Part shown: positions 42,913-53,896 of the stretch, in pieces
Position numbering within the stretch: position 1 is the stretch's first letter
Layout: each line of letters begins with the position of its first letter
Assembly: GCA_958510825.1 (NCBI GenBank)
Contig: OY294047.1
Location: forward strand, 45,677,365 to 45,741,364
Source: Brachypterus glaber
Taxonomy: Eukaryota > Arthropoda > Insecta > Coleoptera > Kateretidae
DNA: 64,000 bases
Reading direction: 5' to 3'
Made by a program: the position numbers and the translations under genes
Notes under the pieces: model-generated
The model's database searches: none
What the model was told of the DNA's origin: nothing
What the model saw: the letters and a program-made list of their open reading frames with translations, nothing else

Positions 42913-43671
42913 TTACACAAGCCCACAAAAATTTTTTTTGTGAGTCTTGGATTTCAATATGTTATTCCTATGTATTTTTCCCGCTGAAACCGAATCCGTA
43001 ACCCGTTTAACCCCTACACGTCGTGATTTTGACATAACCTCAAAAAACACCCGAAAAACTACTGAAACCGCTAAAATCATCTACTCCATACCACTTTCAC
43101 CCCCTTCCTCCAAATTCGTAATTTCGTAACCCCATAATCTCCTCACCTCGGAATACCATTACTCCATAACCTCAAAACCCCGTAACCTCATTAAGTAGAA
43201 AAATCTGGTTCGGGAAAACAGAACAATTACGTGAAATTTTCACGGGTTACGAAGTGAAGGGATTTTGAGGTTATAGTGTTGGGGGATTTTGGGGTTATAG
43301 AGTTACTTACCTATGACTATGCTCCACAAAAAAACTGAAGAATTTTTTCTGTTTTCCCAAACTAGATTTTTCTACTTAATGAGGTTACGGCGTTAGGAGG
43401 TTATGCGCTATGGTATTATGAGGTTAGGGGATTATGGGTTTCTGGGGTTTTAGATTTAGCAATTTGGGGACAGGGGGGTGATAGTGGTATGGCATAGATG
43501 ATTTTAGAGGTTTCAGTAGTTTTTCGGGGTTTTTTGAGGTTATGTCAAAATCCTAACGTGTAGGGGTTAAACGGGTTGCGGATTCAGTTTCAGCGGGAAA
43601 AAATACATAGGAATATCATATTGGAATGCAAGACTCAGATTTTTTTTTTGTGGGCCTGTGTTATTGAAGAA
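42913..43671. mobile_element. foldback element with CCTC/GAGGTTA sub-repeats
   Basis: TTACACAAGCCCACAAAAAT and AACCCGTTTAACCCCTACAC have complements at the right end. The arms are about 300 bp and include repeated ACCTCAAAACCCCGTAACC-like words, giving strong C/A versus G/T strand bias in each arm. The 60-codon plus frame in the left arm is a by-product. Confidence 0.75.
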
Positions 43672-44030
43672 GAATATATGGTTTATACACCTACAAATCT
43701 CTCCGAAATTGCCAAGTTACCATCAAAATCGCGAAAAGTGTAGGATTTAGCCTACGAAAAAAATTTTAAATGAAGTAAGGAAGGTTTACGTTTATTTCGA
43801 AAGGGTTTTATTGGCCTATTGTAATAAAAAAAACATACTTTATTACTGAATAAATTAAATTCAAAAATTAATATTTAAAAAAATATATATAGGATGCTTG
43901 AAGAAAAAATAGTATGTTTAACTCAGAGGAAAATTGCATTTTTTTACTAGTCTGTAGAATTTACGGACGACGCGAAGCGGAGTCCGGAAACTACAGACGT
44001 TTACTCTTAGTAAAACAATATACTATTGTT
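43662..44030 (+). repeat. hairpin-bearing repeat, copy 1
   Basis: It shares TTGAAGAAGAATATATGG, TTTATACACCTACAAATCTC, GATGCTTGAAGAAAAAATAG and GTAAAACAATATACTATT with 49293-49682. A hairpin with TCTGTAG/CTACAGA arms encloses a 33-nt loop (43958-43990) that is in the opposite orientation in the other copy. The 75-codon frame starting at 43914 runs through this hairpin and is not supported. Confidence 0.75.
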
Positions 44031-45887
44031 AATACTACTCTGCGGCAGAACCTTTGCCTAAACTGTCAACTTGTCAAAAATTATTTAAATAGGTATAAAT
44101 GTTTTCAACTGACCTTTAAAAAAAAATCTATTGCTATTTAAGATACTTATTTTATGTAATATTATATCATAATTAACCATAAACCTGTATTGAATATATT
44201 ATAAATATAATTAATTGTATTTTGTAATCTTAGAATGCACTTTGCGTGGTATAAAATTTGAAAGTTATGCCATTTGATGACTAAATCGAATTTAACATTT
44301 TCCATATTAGAATTTACAATAGAACGTGTTATGTAGTTTCCATATAAATATTCACTTTCGTTACTAGTAGGCGGAATATTAATAAGTATTAATTTAATAT
44401 AATTGGTAAAAAAAAATACTTACTACTCGCTTTCTCAAGTTCGCGCAGTTCATTTGTTTTATTGTAGAATCAATGTTTTCTAATTTTAGTTAATACAGAT
44501 ATTATTTTACCTAACATAAAATATAAATTGCCAGATATATATACAAATTAAAAAGACTATTTCACAAACAATATATAGGCCAATCAAAACCTTGCATTTT
44601 TAGTTTCTTGACCAATCAGATCAAAATAAATCTGATAATTTTTGCACAATGCAATTATCACTTATTATGGAAACAAGAAATTGAAAGTTACTGACATCTT
44701 AATAAATGTTATATTTTTGCAAAATGTGTTTTTAATTTGTAAAGCTTACCTTTAGTTGATTTATTTTTATTGATAAGCAATATAAATGCTTATTTTATTA
44801 CCAAAACATCCTAGATATAAACCCTAATTAATTTCAGATAATATACCTATTATATTTTATGCACTTTCCATATTAAAATCTTTAAATCACTGATTTATAA
44901 TTTATTTAATTGAATCTTGGTATTAAAAACAGGCCACTCAAAACTAATTTAAACACTTATTTATTAAAAATATATTTACAGTAAAGAAGTAAATAATTTA
45001 TTTGTTTTAAATGACGGAAATCAAAACATCAAATGACTGCGCTGCTACCAGTACAGCGTTGCCAAACTTTATTAGAAACCGATCGCAAAATATTTTTTAC
45101 GGGTGGAAACACCCGTTATTTTATTTCTTTTCAATTGAAAACTAAACTTTTTAAACAAAAATAACAATGATCTTTACTTAAATGCTAAAATATATGATAA
45201 TTATTTTATTGGAATAATCTCAAGCATAAAATATCCCTCAAGCAAAGTTTAGACTTGGAAACATTCGCGAGCAAGTGAACATTGTGGTTTTAAAAAGCGC
45301 GGCAAATTTGAGATTTAAATTTTTAATCCTAATATTATAAATGATAATAAATAAAATATTACCTAGAGGCACTCTTGTATCGTTTTTAATTATAACCTCT
45401 TATCTCTTGCATTTAAATTGTCAATATTAATTAAAAGACAATAGAAATAAAACAAAAGAAAATTAATCCAATGTTGATTCTGATAGAAAATTTAATAAAA
45501 ATTAATAGATTGTCAGTCTAGTTTGTTTTTTACGTACACTGTAAAATATGTTCCGGTATAGACAACCTGCAATTTAATTAAAATAAATTATTTAAAATTT
45601 TACAATAAAATTATATTTTTGCTTTAACTTTGGACTTTAAAACTGCAAATTTTGCTCAATTCCAAACCGTAATTTTTAAATAATATTTTAATTTTAAAAT
45701 TTGATTTTAGGATATTACGTCGTCATAAATTTTATAAATTTTAAGATTTAGTTAAATTTCCTATAAAGAATTAAAAAAATTGGTTAACCATTATGAAATT
45801 TACAATTTAATCTTAATATAAGTCTCTAACCAACTTACTAAGTAACTTACTTAAAGTAAGTTTTAACAGTGTAGGTATATTCACAAT
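44031..45887. other. no gene; small GNRA-type hairpin
   Basis: Very AT-rich. At 45099-45116 ACGGGTG-GAAA-CACCCGT forms a perfect 7-bp stem with a GAAA tetraloop, followed by T-rich sequence. Minus-strand GCGAGTA|GTAAGTAT at 44430-44440 and AAG|GTAAGC near 44742 look like donors but have no convincing exon. Confidence 0.4.
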
Positions 45888-46461
45888 AATAACACCAAAT
45901 TTGTAGGCCTTCATGTGGACGAAAATCTTTCCTGGGGTTTACATTTAGAAGAATTAAGCAAGGCTATGTTTTCTATAAGGGTCCTAAAACCTTATGTAAG
46001 TTTAGATACACTAAAAGTGGTGTATCACTCGAATTTTGGGTCGATTTTAATATTTGGAATAATCTTCTGGGAAAGAAGTACTGGTGTCAACGAGTTGTTT
46101 ACATTTAGGTACGCACACTTATAGGTTATGTTAGGTCTAAAATATTCTGACCCGTGCAGAGGACTTTTTAAAAATAATAAAATTTTAACGATCTGGTGTT
46201 TATCCTTATGAAATATTAATTTTTATATTTAAAAACCATCAGCTTTTTAATAGCATGACAACATTAAGTAGCAGGAACTTCAACTATATTATCCCTAGAC
46301 ATAGATTAACTATTTTTGAAAAAGGAAGCTTTTATTCTGCAATATCTATGTTCAATAAACTTCCTGATAAGTCAACTTGGAACTTTACCACCTTTAAAAG
46401 AAAAGTTTTTCAGCTTTTGGTTGAATTAGAACCGTATCAGTTAAGTGATTACACGGGATAA
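45888..46461 (+). pseudogene. decayed LINE reverse-transcriptase C-terminus
   Basis: The first frame reads NTKFVGLHVDENLSWGLHLE, then SIRVLKPYVSLDTLKVVYHS and FGIIFWERSTGVNELF. It breaks at about 46115 and resumes as LGLKYSDPCRGLFKNNKI. From 46255 it continues through RNFNYIIPRHRLTIF and MFNKLPDKSTW to the stop. This order (FLG, YxxxxxxxxxFWG, CRxLF, RxxxP, NxLP) is the post-polymerase region of Jockey-like ORF2. A frameshift and a deletion around the QKKAIR motif show it is dead. It is clearly a different family from the fragment at 23555. Confidence 0.8.
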
Positions 46462-46665
46462 TATAGTATTTTTTTACAGTATTTTCACTATTTTAATGTA
46501 ATTTAAATTATTCTGTTTTTTTTTAAATTATTTATTTTACTTGTGTAGGTACTTTATATTTTGTATACTTTTTTTCTTTATGACGAATGTGCATGTCCAA
46601 AATGTGTATTTCCTGTGAATATTTCATTTTAATTTATGAAAAGTTTATTATTATTATTATTATAT
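46462..46665 (+). repeat. LINE 3' UTR with (TTA)n tail
   Basis: The T-rich 3' UTR of the preceding fragment ends in TTTATTATTATTATTATTAT at about 46645-46664, the normal kind of tail for this LINE group. Confidence 0.65.
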
Positions 46666-47205
46666 TAGGTACCTTTTGTTTCGCAATTAAAAAGAAAAAA
46701 ATAATTTTTTCAATAAAATAAAGTCGACATATATGTATCCGTTATAAACCAAACGCAATCAAAAGTTTATCTACTTTTATTATTTGCGTGAAACTAAAAG
46801 TGTATAAAATAAATTAATATTTAATTGCTCTTTGTACAAATCAGGTTTTATAATTGACAATAAAATATTGAAGTAATTTCATTTCTGAAAGTGATAAAAG
46901 TTTCGCATTTCTCGATGAAAACATGATTATTTGAACAAGAGATTTTCATTACTACTATAGTCGCTCGATCGTCATTAGGCTATTAGTCCCAAGACTGGTT
47001 TGGACAGTTCTTTATCCCACCTTATCCTTATCCAACTCTTTTGTTTCCATAATTTTTTTACATCTACAATATTTCAATGTTTCTTCCTTCCTTTTCTTTT
47101 TTCTTAGTCCCAGCTGGCTCTTCAAATATCTACAATAAGTTGTAATGTTTTACTATATGATCCACCATCTAGAATTTTCCAATTTTCTACAATATTCTTC
47201 CTTTT
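46666..47205. other. no gene seen
   Basis: CTATTAGTCCCAAGACTGGT and following C/T-rich sequence at 46975-47200 look like dispersed repeat, but I see only one copy. Confidence 0.4.
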
Positions 47206-47668
47206 GTAACTCCATCTAAGCATGTCATCTTTAACTTTCTCTCTCTATAGTACAGTCGCTGCCAGAGTTATAAGAGAATTTATTTAACAGCGATTATTTT
47301 TATCTGGCACGTGTCAAATCGGGTCGTTGCATATTTTTAGACTCATTTAAACTAATGTATTTTTATTTAGTCCACGTGGACTGATTCTAGCCAGTTAACG
47401 TTCGACCCTATCCAATCATATTTCACAAAAGATTTAGCCACACCCACAAGGCATTTGTAGCAATAAATATTTACTGGACCGGCTTTAATTTGTTTTACTT
47501 GTGTTCTGTGCATCGAGATATATAAGATAAATACGAATTTAATATAAAAAAATATAATTACGTCCCTGTCTCACGTTAATCTGGTATAAATGTAAACATT
47601 CTACTATAAATGTGGCACCGACTATAACTCCATCTGACCATTTTATCTTTAATATTCTCTCTCTATAG
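47206..47668. repeat. ~43-bp direct repeats on both sides of a MITE
   Basis: TAACTCCATCTAAGCATGTC with CTTTCTCTCTCTATAG (47206-47250) and TAACTCCATCTGACCATTTT with ATTCTCTCTCTATAG (47626-47668) flank the MITE. The unit is about 43 bp and diverged, too long for a target duplication. The MITE therefore probably landed at the junction of an existing tandem repeat. Confidence 0.65.
47253..47624 (+). mobile_element. MITE with CAGTCGCTGCCAGAG end, copy 2 (complete)
   Basis: CAGTCGCTGCCA at the left and TGGCACCGACT at the right are inverted and bordered by TA. The interior matches 13592-13970, including the palindrome CCACGTGG. No frame. Tc1/mariner-like by TA. Confidence 0.8.
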
Positions 47669-48638
47669 TATACCTTTTTTTATTTGACTGTAACTAAAAG
47701 CGCCACTTATGGTATAAAAAATCTGTACGAAAAGTTTGACTTTAAACACTAGCACGCAAAAAAAATTGTTGACTTTGATATTGAAACTGATGACATTTAA
47801 ACTCTAACCTCAAATGTGTTGACAAAAATAAAATTAATTTAATAAGATATTACAATTAAATAAAAAATAGTGTATGATGCACGAGCGAAAACTGTTTTTG
47901 TATCTACTACTATTTTATTCATAAATGAATGCCATTCATCGAATGGCGTGACATATTCAGTGTTTCTCGTCTATATTTAAAGTTAATGTTTTCTTAAGGC
48001 CCAACGACAATCCGAACACGTTGCTATTTTTGGTCGAAGATCATGTTTCTTCCATTTCTTTTAGTTCTTATAGCTAGTTTATTAATTTACTGACTCTGAT
48101 TCACCTAAACTTCCAGTGAACCATGCATTTTTCTTAATTTAATTAAGTCTAGACAGTTTGTCACCGGTTTCTTTTTTTCATATAATCACACTGTATACGA
48201 ATTCAGAATAAGAACTAGCAAGTCAACACCTTTTCAGGTAAAAACTGCTTAAAAAATACTCATTTAACTTGAAAATGTTATTGTATAAAATAACTTTGCA
48301 AATAATTTGTGGTAGTACTTAAATTGGCAATATAAAAGTCCAAATTGCGATCCGTTATCTGTAAAATTATTTTGGGTATTCTAAAACAAATAATAAAACA
48401 AAACAAATATTAACCCTTCCCGTATAAACTTTAGGATAGTATATTAACATTCTAGTTCATTAATTTTCTTTTATAAAATCAAAGTTTCCTAATTATAGAA
48501 TTAGTTTAAATCAGATTGAATTCCATTATCTCTTGTTATTATTTTCGGTATTCCGAATAATAATAAAAACAAAACAAATAGGTTTGTTCTTCAATCGTAC
48601 TAAAATGTTCATATTTTATAACTGAACACACAAGTTAA
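47669..48638. other. no gene seen
   Basis: AT-rich. A TTCATCGAATGGCGTGA patch with flanking ATGAATGCCATTCAT palindrome lies near 47925-47952. Confidence 0.4.
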
Positions 48639-49088
48639 GCGGCTTTTACAGTTCGGCGATTGACGCAGCGTTAGCACGTTGAGTAATCTGATTGGTTCTA
48701 TTCCCCTATCTCTTCAACCCCACTTTTCTACCGCCAACGGTCGACGCTGAAGTTGAATTTTTTGAACTTCGGGCGATTTGACGCCGCGTTTTTGAGGTTA
48801 AGTTGTGTTGTTTTGCAAAGTTATAAAGGTCTATAACGTTGTTGGTTGTTTTTTTTTTCAAACAATGAGCGCTAGTTTCGTTAAATTTAAAAGTCCCATT
48901 ACGGGCAATGTATATACCGTGCGTTTAAATCAGCAGGAAATTCAAGAAATGAATACAAGTACAAATGCGCCGCCGCCAGCGCAAAACGCTGAACTGTAAA
49001 CGGAAATAGCGGAGATCGCCGGCGAGAGCTGATAGACAGAATGGTGGGGATATGCCGCCAGCGTCAAACGCTGAAGTGTAAAAGCGCC
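48639..49088 (+). mobile_element. TTAA-flanked MITE with GC-rich interior and short ORF
   Basis: GCGGCTTTTACAGTTCGGCG at the left and CGCTGAAGTGTAAAAGCGCC at the right are near-complementary, each bordered by TTAA. The right-end block is duplicated inside at about 48968-49003 (GCCGCCAGCGCAAAACGCTG). The interior has a leader-like T-rich stretch and an ATG frame. It looks like an internally deleted derivative of a larger piggyBac/Kolobok-class element that kept the 5' end of its gene. Confidence 0.75.
48865..48999 (+). CDS. 44-codon frame inside the TTAA element (unknown)
   Basis: The ATG in AAACAATGAG has an acceptable insect start context and opens a 44-codon frame, MSASFVKFKSPITGNVYTV, then RLNQQEIQEMNTST, ending in a proline-rich NAPPPAQNAEL. 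The tail from APPP onward comes from the duplicated terminal repeat, so the natural protein probably continued differently before the deletion. No catalytic motif. Most likely the N-terminus of a lost transposase or accessory protein. Whether it is expressed cannot be judged. Confidence 0.3.
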   Translation: MSASFVKFKSPITGNVYTVRLNQQEIQEMNTSTNAPPPAQNAEL

Positions 49089-49292
49089 TTAAGAAGTGAT
49101 CTATTTTTTTACAGTAAAAAAATGAGTCCATTGTTGTACGCCGTACAAAAAATTTAGTTAGCAAAACCACCACTGGCGGCAGCACTCTTTGAATTTGATG
49201 ACAGCCATACTTCAAACTTGTTTGTTTATTATGTAAACAGGTGGTTGACTCGAGATTCTGTGCAAAAACCTTGTGTGAAATTGATTAAAAAT

Positions 49293-49682
49293 GATTGAAG
49301 AAGAATATATGGTTTATACACCTACAAATCTCTCCGAAATTGCAAATGCTATTTCAAAAGGGTTTTATTGACCTATTTTAATAAAAAAATATATATAGGA
49401 TGCTTGAAGAAAAAATAGTATGTTTCACTCAGAGGAAAAGTGCTTTTTTTACTCGTCTGTAGTTTCCGGACTCCGCTTCCCGTAAATTCTACAGAGTAGT
49501 GAAAAAAAGCTTCACTTTTCCTCTTAGGGCCACTTGCACCAAATTTTCGTACGGGATTAACTCAGCTAAACCGAGTTTAAGTTAAAAAGGCTGAGTTCTG
49601 ATTGGTGAGCCGTCAATTTAATCCAAGTTTAAAGTTAAACCAGCATTGGTGCAAGTGGCCCTTAGTAAAACAATATACTATT
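49293..49682 (+). repeat. hairpin-bearing repeat, copy 2, interrupted by Harbinger MITE
   Basis: Collinear with 43662-44030 but shorter at the left. Its hairpin arms (AGGAAAAGTG...TCTGTAG and CTACAGA...CACTTTTCCT) are better preserved. The loop 49463-49488 is inverted relative to copy 1. The 135-bp Harbinger MITE splits it immediately after CCTCTTA. Confidence 0.75.
49527..49661 (-). mobile_element. PIF/Harbinger-type MITE, copy 2 (TTA duplication)
   Basis: 135 bp with GGGCCACTTGCACCAA ends, flanked by TTA on both sides. It is the inverted relative of 5771-5905. The uninterrupted counterpart in copy 1 (TTACTCTTAGTAAAAC) has a single TTA. Confidence 0.9.
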
Positions 49683-50099
49683 TCGTAATATCGTATGTAT
49701 AAACGGTTAATCTAAATTTAATCCATTTACTTTTAGAGTAAATGTTTTTAATTTCAATTAGCTTTATAAATTAGTATTTATACATGTACTATAAACTAAG
49801 CTATAAGCTAATGCATAAACAAAGAAATAAGCGTGGTACGGATGATTCTTGTATCAGCGTTTTTCGCAATGTTTACTAGACGTAAAAACGGATGTAAAAA
49901 TAATTAATTAAAGCATGGCTCTTTGTGTGATCCGCAATTACAATTCTTTTATTATTCTACGCTCATTAATATTTATTATCGACAATTTAAATAAATAACT
50001 GATAAAAACATTTATAAATTAACAGGGATCTATCTCGTTAAATTTCCACGGCAGCAATTAGGTTTAATGAAAATTAAGAAGCAGGACCGTAGTAAAATG
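49683..50099. other. no gene seen
   Basis: AT-rich, no supported feature. Confidence 0.4.
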
Positions 50100-51185
50100 A
50101 TTTAGTGGGGGGGAGGAGAAGATCGAAAATCACTTTTTTTAGTCTAAAATTACATTTTTTGGACAAAAAAGTTGACTTAAAAAGTTTCCATTACTGCTTA
50201 AATTACACATTTTATTCCCTCGACAAAAATGTTGATGACTAAAAAAAAATGTTCCTCCTAGTGGGGGGAGGGGGGAAGAGAACGTCGAAAATCACAACTG
50301 TTTTTACTCTAAAATTACAACTTTAATCCCCTCGACAAAAAATTTGACTAAAAAAAAACGTATTCATTACTGATTAAATTACAAATTTTATTCCCTCGAC
50401 AAAAATGTTGAAGACTAAAATAGTTATTTATATACCAAGGGACTAAACTGGCTGTTTTAGTCCCGCTGCATTAGTGTTTCCTGAGCGAGCGTAGCGAGGT
50501 ATATACACTATTTTTTGCAGGACCAAACATAATTTAGGTAGGTAAATAAAATTAAAATTAAAAACCACGCGTCTAAAATCGGTTGTTTTATTTTCGTAAT
50601 TTAATCAAGTGCCTGTAAATTGCGAAAAGTCAGTTTCATGGCTATCGCGATTTCAATTGTTTTTTAATATGGTTGACACAAACGTCAAAAAAATGGACGA
50701 AGATGATAAATTTTAAGTTATGTATAAATTGTTATAACAATATTATTTTTAAAGGTTTTCTTTGTTAAAATCAAATAAATTGGTTTGAATCGCTAATTTA
50801 TTACAAAACACCACCAAACCTAATTCTTGAACCAGCAAAGCACATAGTAAGTATAATATTTTAATATTATCAAGGTTGCCGTGATTTTTATTCCCTAGGG
50901 AGAAAAACGGCAAGTTTAGTACCGAAAATGAAAGCGTAAAATTAGGTTTTAGTCTTGGTCGTGCAAAAAAAAATGTTCTACTTAGTGGGGGGAGGGGGCA
51001 AGAGAACGTCGAAAATCACAACTGTTTTTAGTCTAAAATTACGACTTTTATCCCATCGACAAAAAAATTCACTAAAAAAAAACGTTTTCATTACTGTTTA
51101 AATTACAAATGTTGTTTCCTCGACAAAAATATTGATGACTAAAAAAAACTTTTCTACTACTGCTAAAATTACAACTTTTATATTT
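50100..51185 (+). repeat. minisatellite of ~170-bp units, interrupted
   Basis: Three units contain AGTGGGGGGAGG, AGAGAACGTCGAAAATCACA, TTACAACTTT.ATCCCCTCG-like words and CCTCGACAAAAATGTTGATG. Repeat R sits within the array, and a foldback element follows the last unit. The polypyrimidine/polypurine asymmetry is strong. Non-coding. Confidence 0.75.
50425..50968 (-). mobile_element. repeat R, copy 2
   Basis: Inverted copy of 33525-34071, inserted in a minisatellite unit. In plus-strand direction a TATATAAATAACTA-type leader complement is followed by the CTAAACTGGCTGTTTTAGTC stem-loop. An ATG frame at about 50669 reads MVDTNVKKMDEDDKF before a stop. Both ends match copy 1, so the element is close to complete at about 545 bp. 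Confidence 0.75.
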
Positions 51186-51217
51186 TGTAGGTAAATACCA
51201 TGTAGGTTGCCAAACTT

Positions 51218-51712
51218 CGAATTTAATTTTCTGGTTTGTAATAAAACTCGGAATTTTTGGCAGGTTTTAATGCGTCACTTTATTTTATCGCTAACGTTTC
51301 TCCCCTCTTTGGGGGCTTTATCAAAGCTGAAATTGTGTGAGCGTATTCAAATATATTATTAAATTAAACATATTATGGACAAGGAACCTTTTACAAACAT
51401 AAAAACAATAAATATTACATTAAAATATAAAATAAGCATTTTTTACTGCGAACGACGTTTTTAACCTACAAATTTTCGACATGGTGTCCACACCAATTTT
51501 TATATTTTAATCTAATATTTATTGCTTTTATGTTTGTAAAAGGTTCCTTGTCCATAATATGTTCAATTTAATAATATATATGACTACGATCACACAATTT
51601 TAGCTTTGATAAAGCCCCCAAAGAGGGGAGAAACGTTAACGATAAAATAAAGTGACGCATTAAAACCTGCCATAAAATTCGAGTTTTATTACAAACCAGA
51701 AAATTAACTTTT
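51218..51712. mobile_element. foldback element with GAGGGGAGAAACGTTA arm
   Basis: The arms (~215 bp) contain TTTCTGGTTTGTAATAAAAC, GCGTCACTTTATTTTATCG, GGGGCTTTATCAAAGCT and TTCCTTGTCCATAATATG in the left half, and their complements in the right. On the right arm TTTGATAAAGCCCCCAAAGA then GGGGAGAAACG resembles the widespread arthropod TGATAAAG...GAAACG repeat. Confidence 0.8.
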
Positions 51713-52422
51713 ATATTTTTAACCCATGAAATTTACAACTTTTTCGAATATCAAGTTAAGTGGGAGAGGCTCCCCCATCCACTTATAGCTACGGCCTTAA
51801 TAAGGGGAGTTGGCAAAATTTGTGTCTCAATATTTTTTCTTCGGCCCGTCACTGAATACATAAAATTATGTTAAGAAAATACAACGCACAGATCGCATTA
51901 TTTTAACAGATACCGATAATGAATCATTAATGATCTGTGTTAATCATTAATTTATTTCTACAATAATAAGCGTCCACAGCAAAAAGTGCAGTAATTAATA
52001 ATGCATTATTCAGCTCTATAAATTAAAGTAAATGATACCGTTCCATCCTACTGACTGTCTGAGATATCAACCATAAAAATTTAAAAATATATTTCAGTTT
52101 ATTGGGAAAAAAAAGAACAAAAAGAAGACAGAACAGTTGCTTTTCACCCGTGAAACGAGCAATATGTACTTTTGGCAAGAATTAGGTAATCCGTTAATCG
52201 CGTTTAATTTTTAGCATCAAGTGTTTTAGTATAGTTGTTTATTTATTTATTTATTTGCTATCTTAGATATGCCCTGGATTCGATTTTATATATTTTATAG
52301 TGATTGTATGGATGATGTGTAGTAAAATGACGAACATGTGATTATATCGGAGTAAGAAGGGAATTTTATGTGTTTTAATCATTTATAATGCTGATTAATT
52401 TTGATTTGGAAGCAACTAACAC
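51713..52422. other. no gene seen
   Basis: Mostly AT-rich. TTTATTTATTTATTTGCT at about 52239 is a short microsatellite. Confidence 0.4.
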
Positions 52423-52745
52423 GTGAAGAAGTTTTTATACGTACAGATTTTTTTTATATACTGGCGCATGCGTAAATATAATTACAAATTAGAAAAAATA
52501 GCCTTGTCAACAGCTAACACAACCAACAGCGAACACGAAAAGGGAAGAAGGAAAAGAAAAAGAAAAGGTCTTACAGAAGACTGGACATTTTCTATAATCA
52601 AAACAGGAGTGGGCATGGTGCCAAGCCAGACAAGTACCACTCTTGGTGAATTGAGTAACTAAGAGGGATCTGGCTATTTATCTCACTGAGAACAGGCCAA
52701 AAAAAGGAAGAAGAAGAAGAAGTAGAAGAAGAAGAAGATACAAGA
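52423..52745 (+). repeat. low-complexity purine-rich stretch ending in (GAA)n
   Basis: A 79-codon plus frame (52423-52662) contains a lysine/arginine run encoded by AAG/GAA repeats. After its stop, GAACAGGCC and a GAAGAAGAAGAAG microsatellite (52698-52740) follow. The arrangement could be the 3' end of a retroposon with a GAA tail, but no conserved motif supports it. Confidence 0.35.
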
Positions 52746-52876
52746 AGAAAAGACAATAAAACTATACCGGGTACTCCAGAAAACGGAGAAAATTGTAGGC
52801 AAAATCAGCCAGAAAACTAGGCCGATATGGCCGGGGGCAAAATTAGATAACTATCTAAACTACTTGCACAAGTAGA

Positions 52877-53460
52877 CATAGTCGGAGAGCTGGTGACCAT
52901 TTTTATTTCATTATTTGCTTCCGGCTATATTTTATATATGTCTTAAGTATGGCAATGAGCTACCAAAAAAATCTATTTTTTACTTGCCGAGTCATATACA
53001 TTTCATTTAATACATTCAGATTAAGCTATTTTCATAGTTATACACAATAAATCTGTGGCCAAGGGGGTAAGAACAGTCTTTAAAAAGAGCCTTTGCATTA
53101 TGTAATACGCAATTTTTTAAAGAAATGAGAATTTATAAAATGATATTTTGATTAAATGAAAATTATTTCGTTTATATTGTTGAAATATTTCAGATAAACT
53201 TTTTAAAGTCTTTTTTTTAACCCTTAGCCTACTAAATAATTGTGTAAAACTGTGAAAATAGACTAATCTAAATGTAATTAATGGAATTTGTTTGACTCAG
53301 TAAGTTAAAAATATATTTTTTGGGGACCCCATTTCTAGCATCCAAAGGAACCCGATCCAGGACCTGGCTATTTACAAGTTGCCTAATTTGAATTTACTTT
53401 AAGACATACGTAAAATATAGCCGGGGGCAAATAATGAAATAAAAATGGTCACCAGCTCTT
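52877..53460. mobile_element. foldback MITE, AGAGCTGGTGACCATTTTTA ends
   Basis: Arms of about 65-70 bp: AGAGCTGGTGACCATTTTTA, TTCATTATTTGC and GGCTATATTTTA with complements at 53392-53455. The interior of 450 bp has no frame. A stray GGCCGGGGGCAAA just upstream (about 52829) matches part of the right arm. Target duplication unclear. Confidence 0.7.
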
Positions 53461-53649
53461 ACAGTTTTATTAATCATTAGCAAAAATGTTGCAGTCCATG
53501 ACTTGTACCTACTTAAAATTTAGCAGTTGTTATACGGACCATACGAAAGCAAGTCACACAGAAAATAGTCGAGAAATATTTATTTATTATTATTTTAAGG
53601 TTATATCTGTTGACTGTTACAATTGTAACTGTCAATTCCTAAACTATAC

Positions 53650-53828
53650 CTAAAGTTGTAAAGAAACAGGGCCCTCGCCAAGATCTTTTAACAATATCTT
53701 CCGAAAACGATGTGCTGCGATTTTGCTGATGATTGTTATGAAGAGCCTGGTTGTTTGCTTTGAACCTTCTTTGAAACTTAAATTGCCTTCAGGACTACCG
53801 TGCGTTGTTATCACCTCACGTATTTTCT
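53650..53828 (-). other. candidate 3'-terminal coding exon with poly(A) signal
   Basis: On the minus strand CTTTGTTGTTTTTTACATG then CAG is a good acceptor. The next 58 codons are open (KIREVITTHGSPEGNLSFKE, GSKQTTRLFITIISKIAAHR, FRKILLKDLGEGPVSLQL) and end in TAG. AATAAA follows within about 75 nt (near 53580). GC content is clearly above the flanks. A plus frame of about 25 codons overlaps, so strand is not certain. I do not recognise the protein. A decayed transposon gene is an alternative. Confidence 0.4.
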
Positions 53829-53896
53829 CTGCATGTAAAAAACAACAAAGCGGGTGCGGGTGGAAACGAAGAAACTTTTAAACTGGATTTGGCAAA

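Noticed and set aside
43914..44141. 75-codon plus frame
   Set aside because: It runs through a hairpin whose loop is inverted in the other copy, so no protein is conserved.
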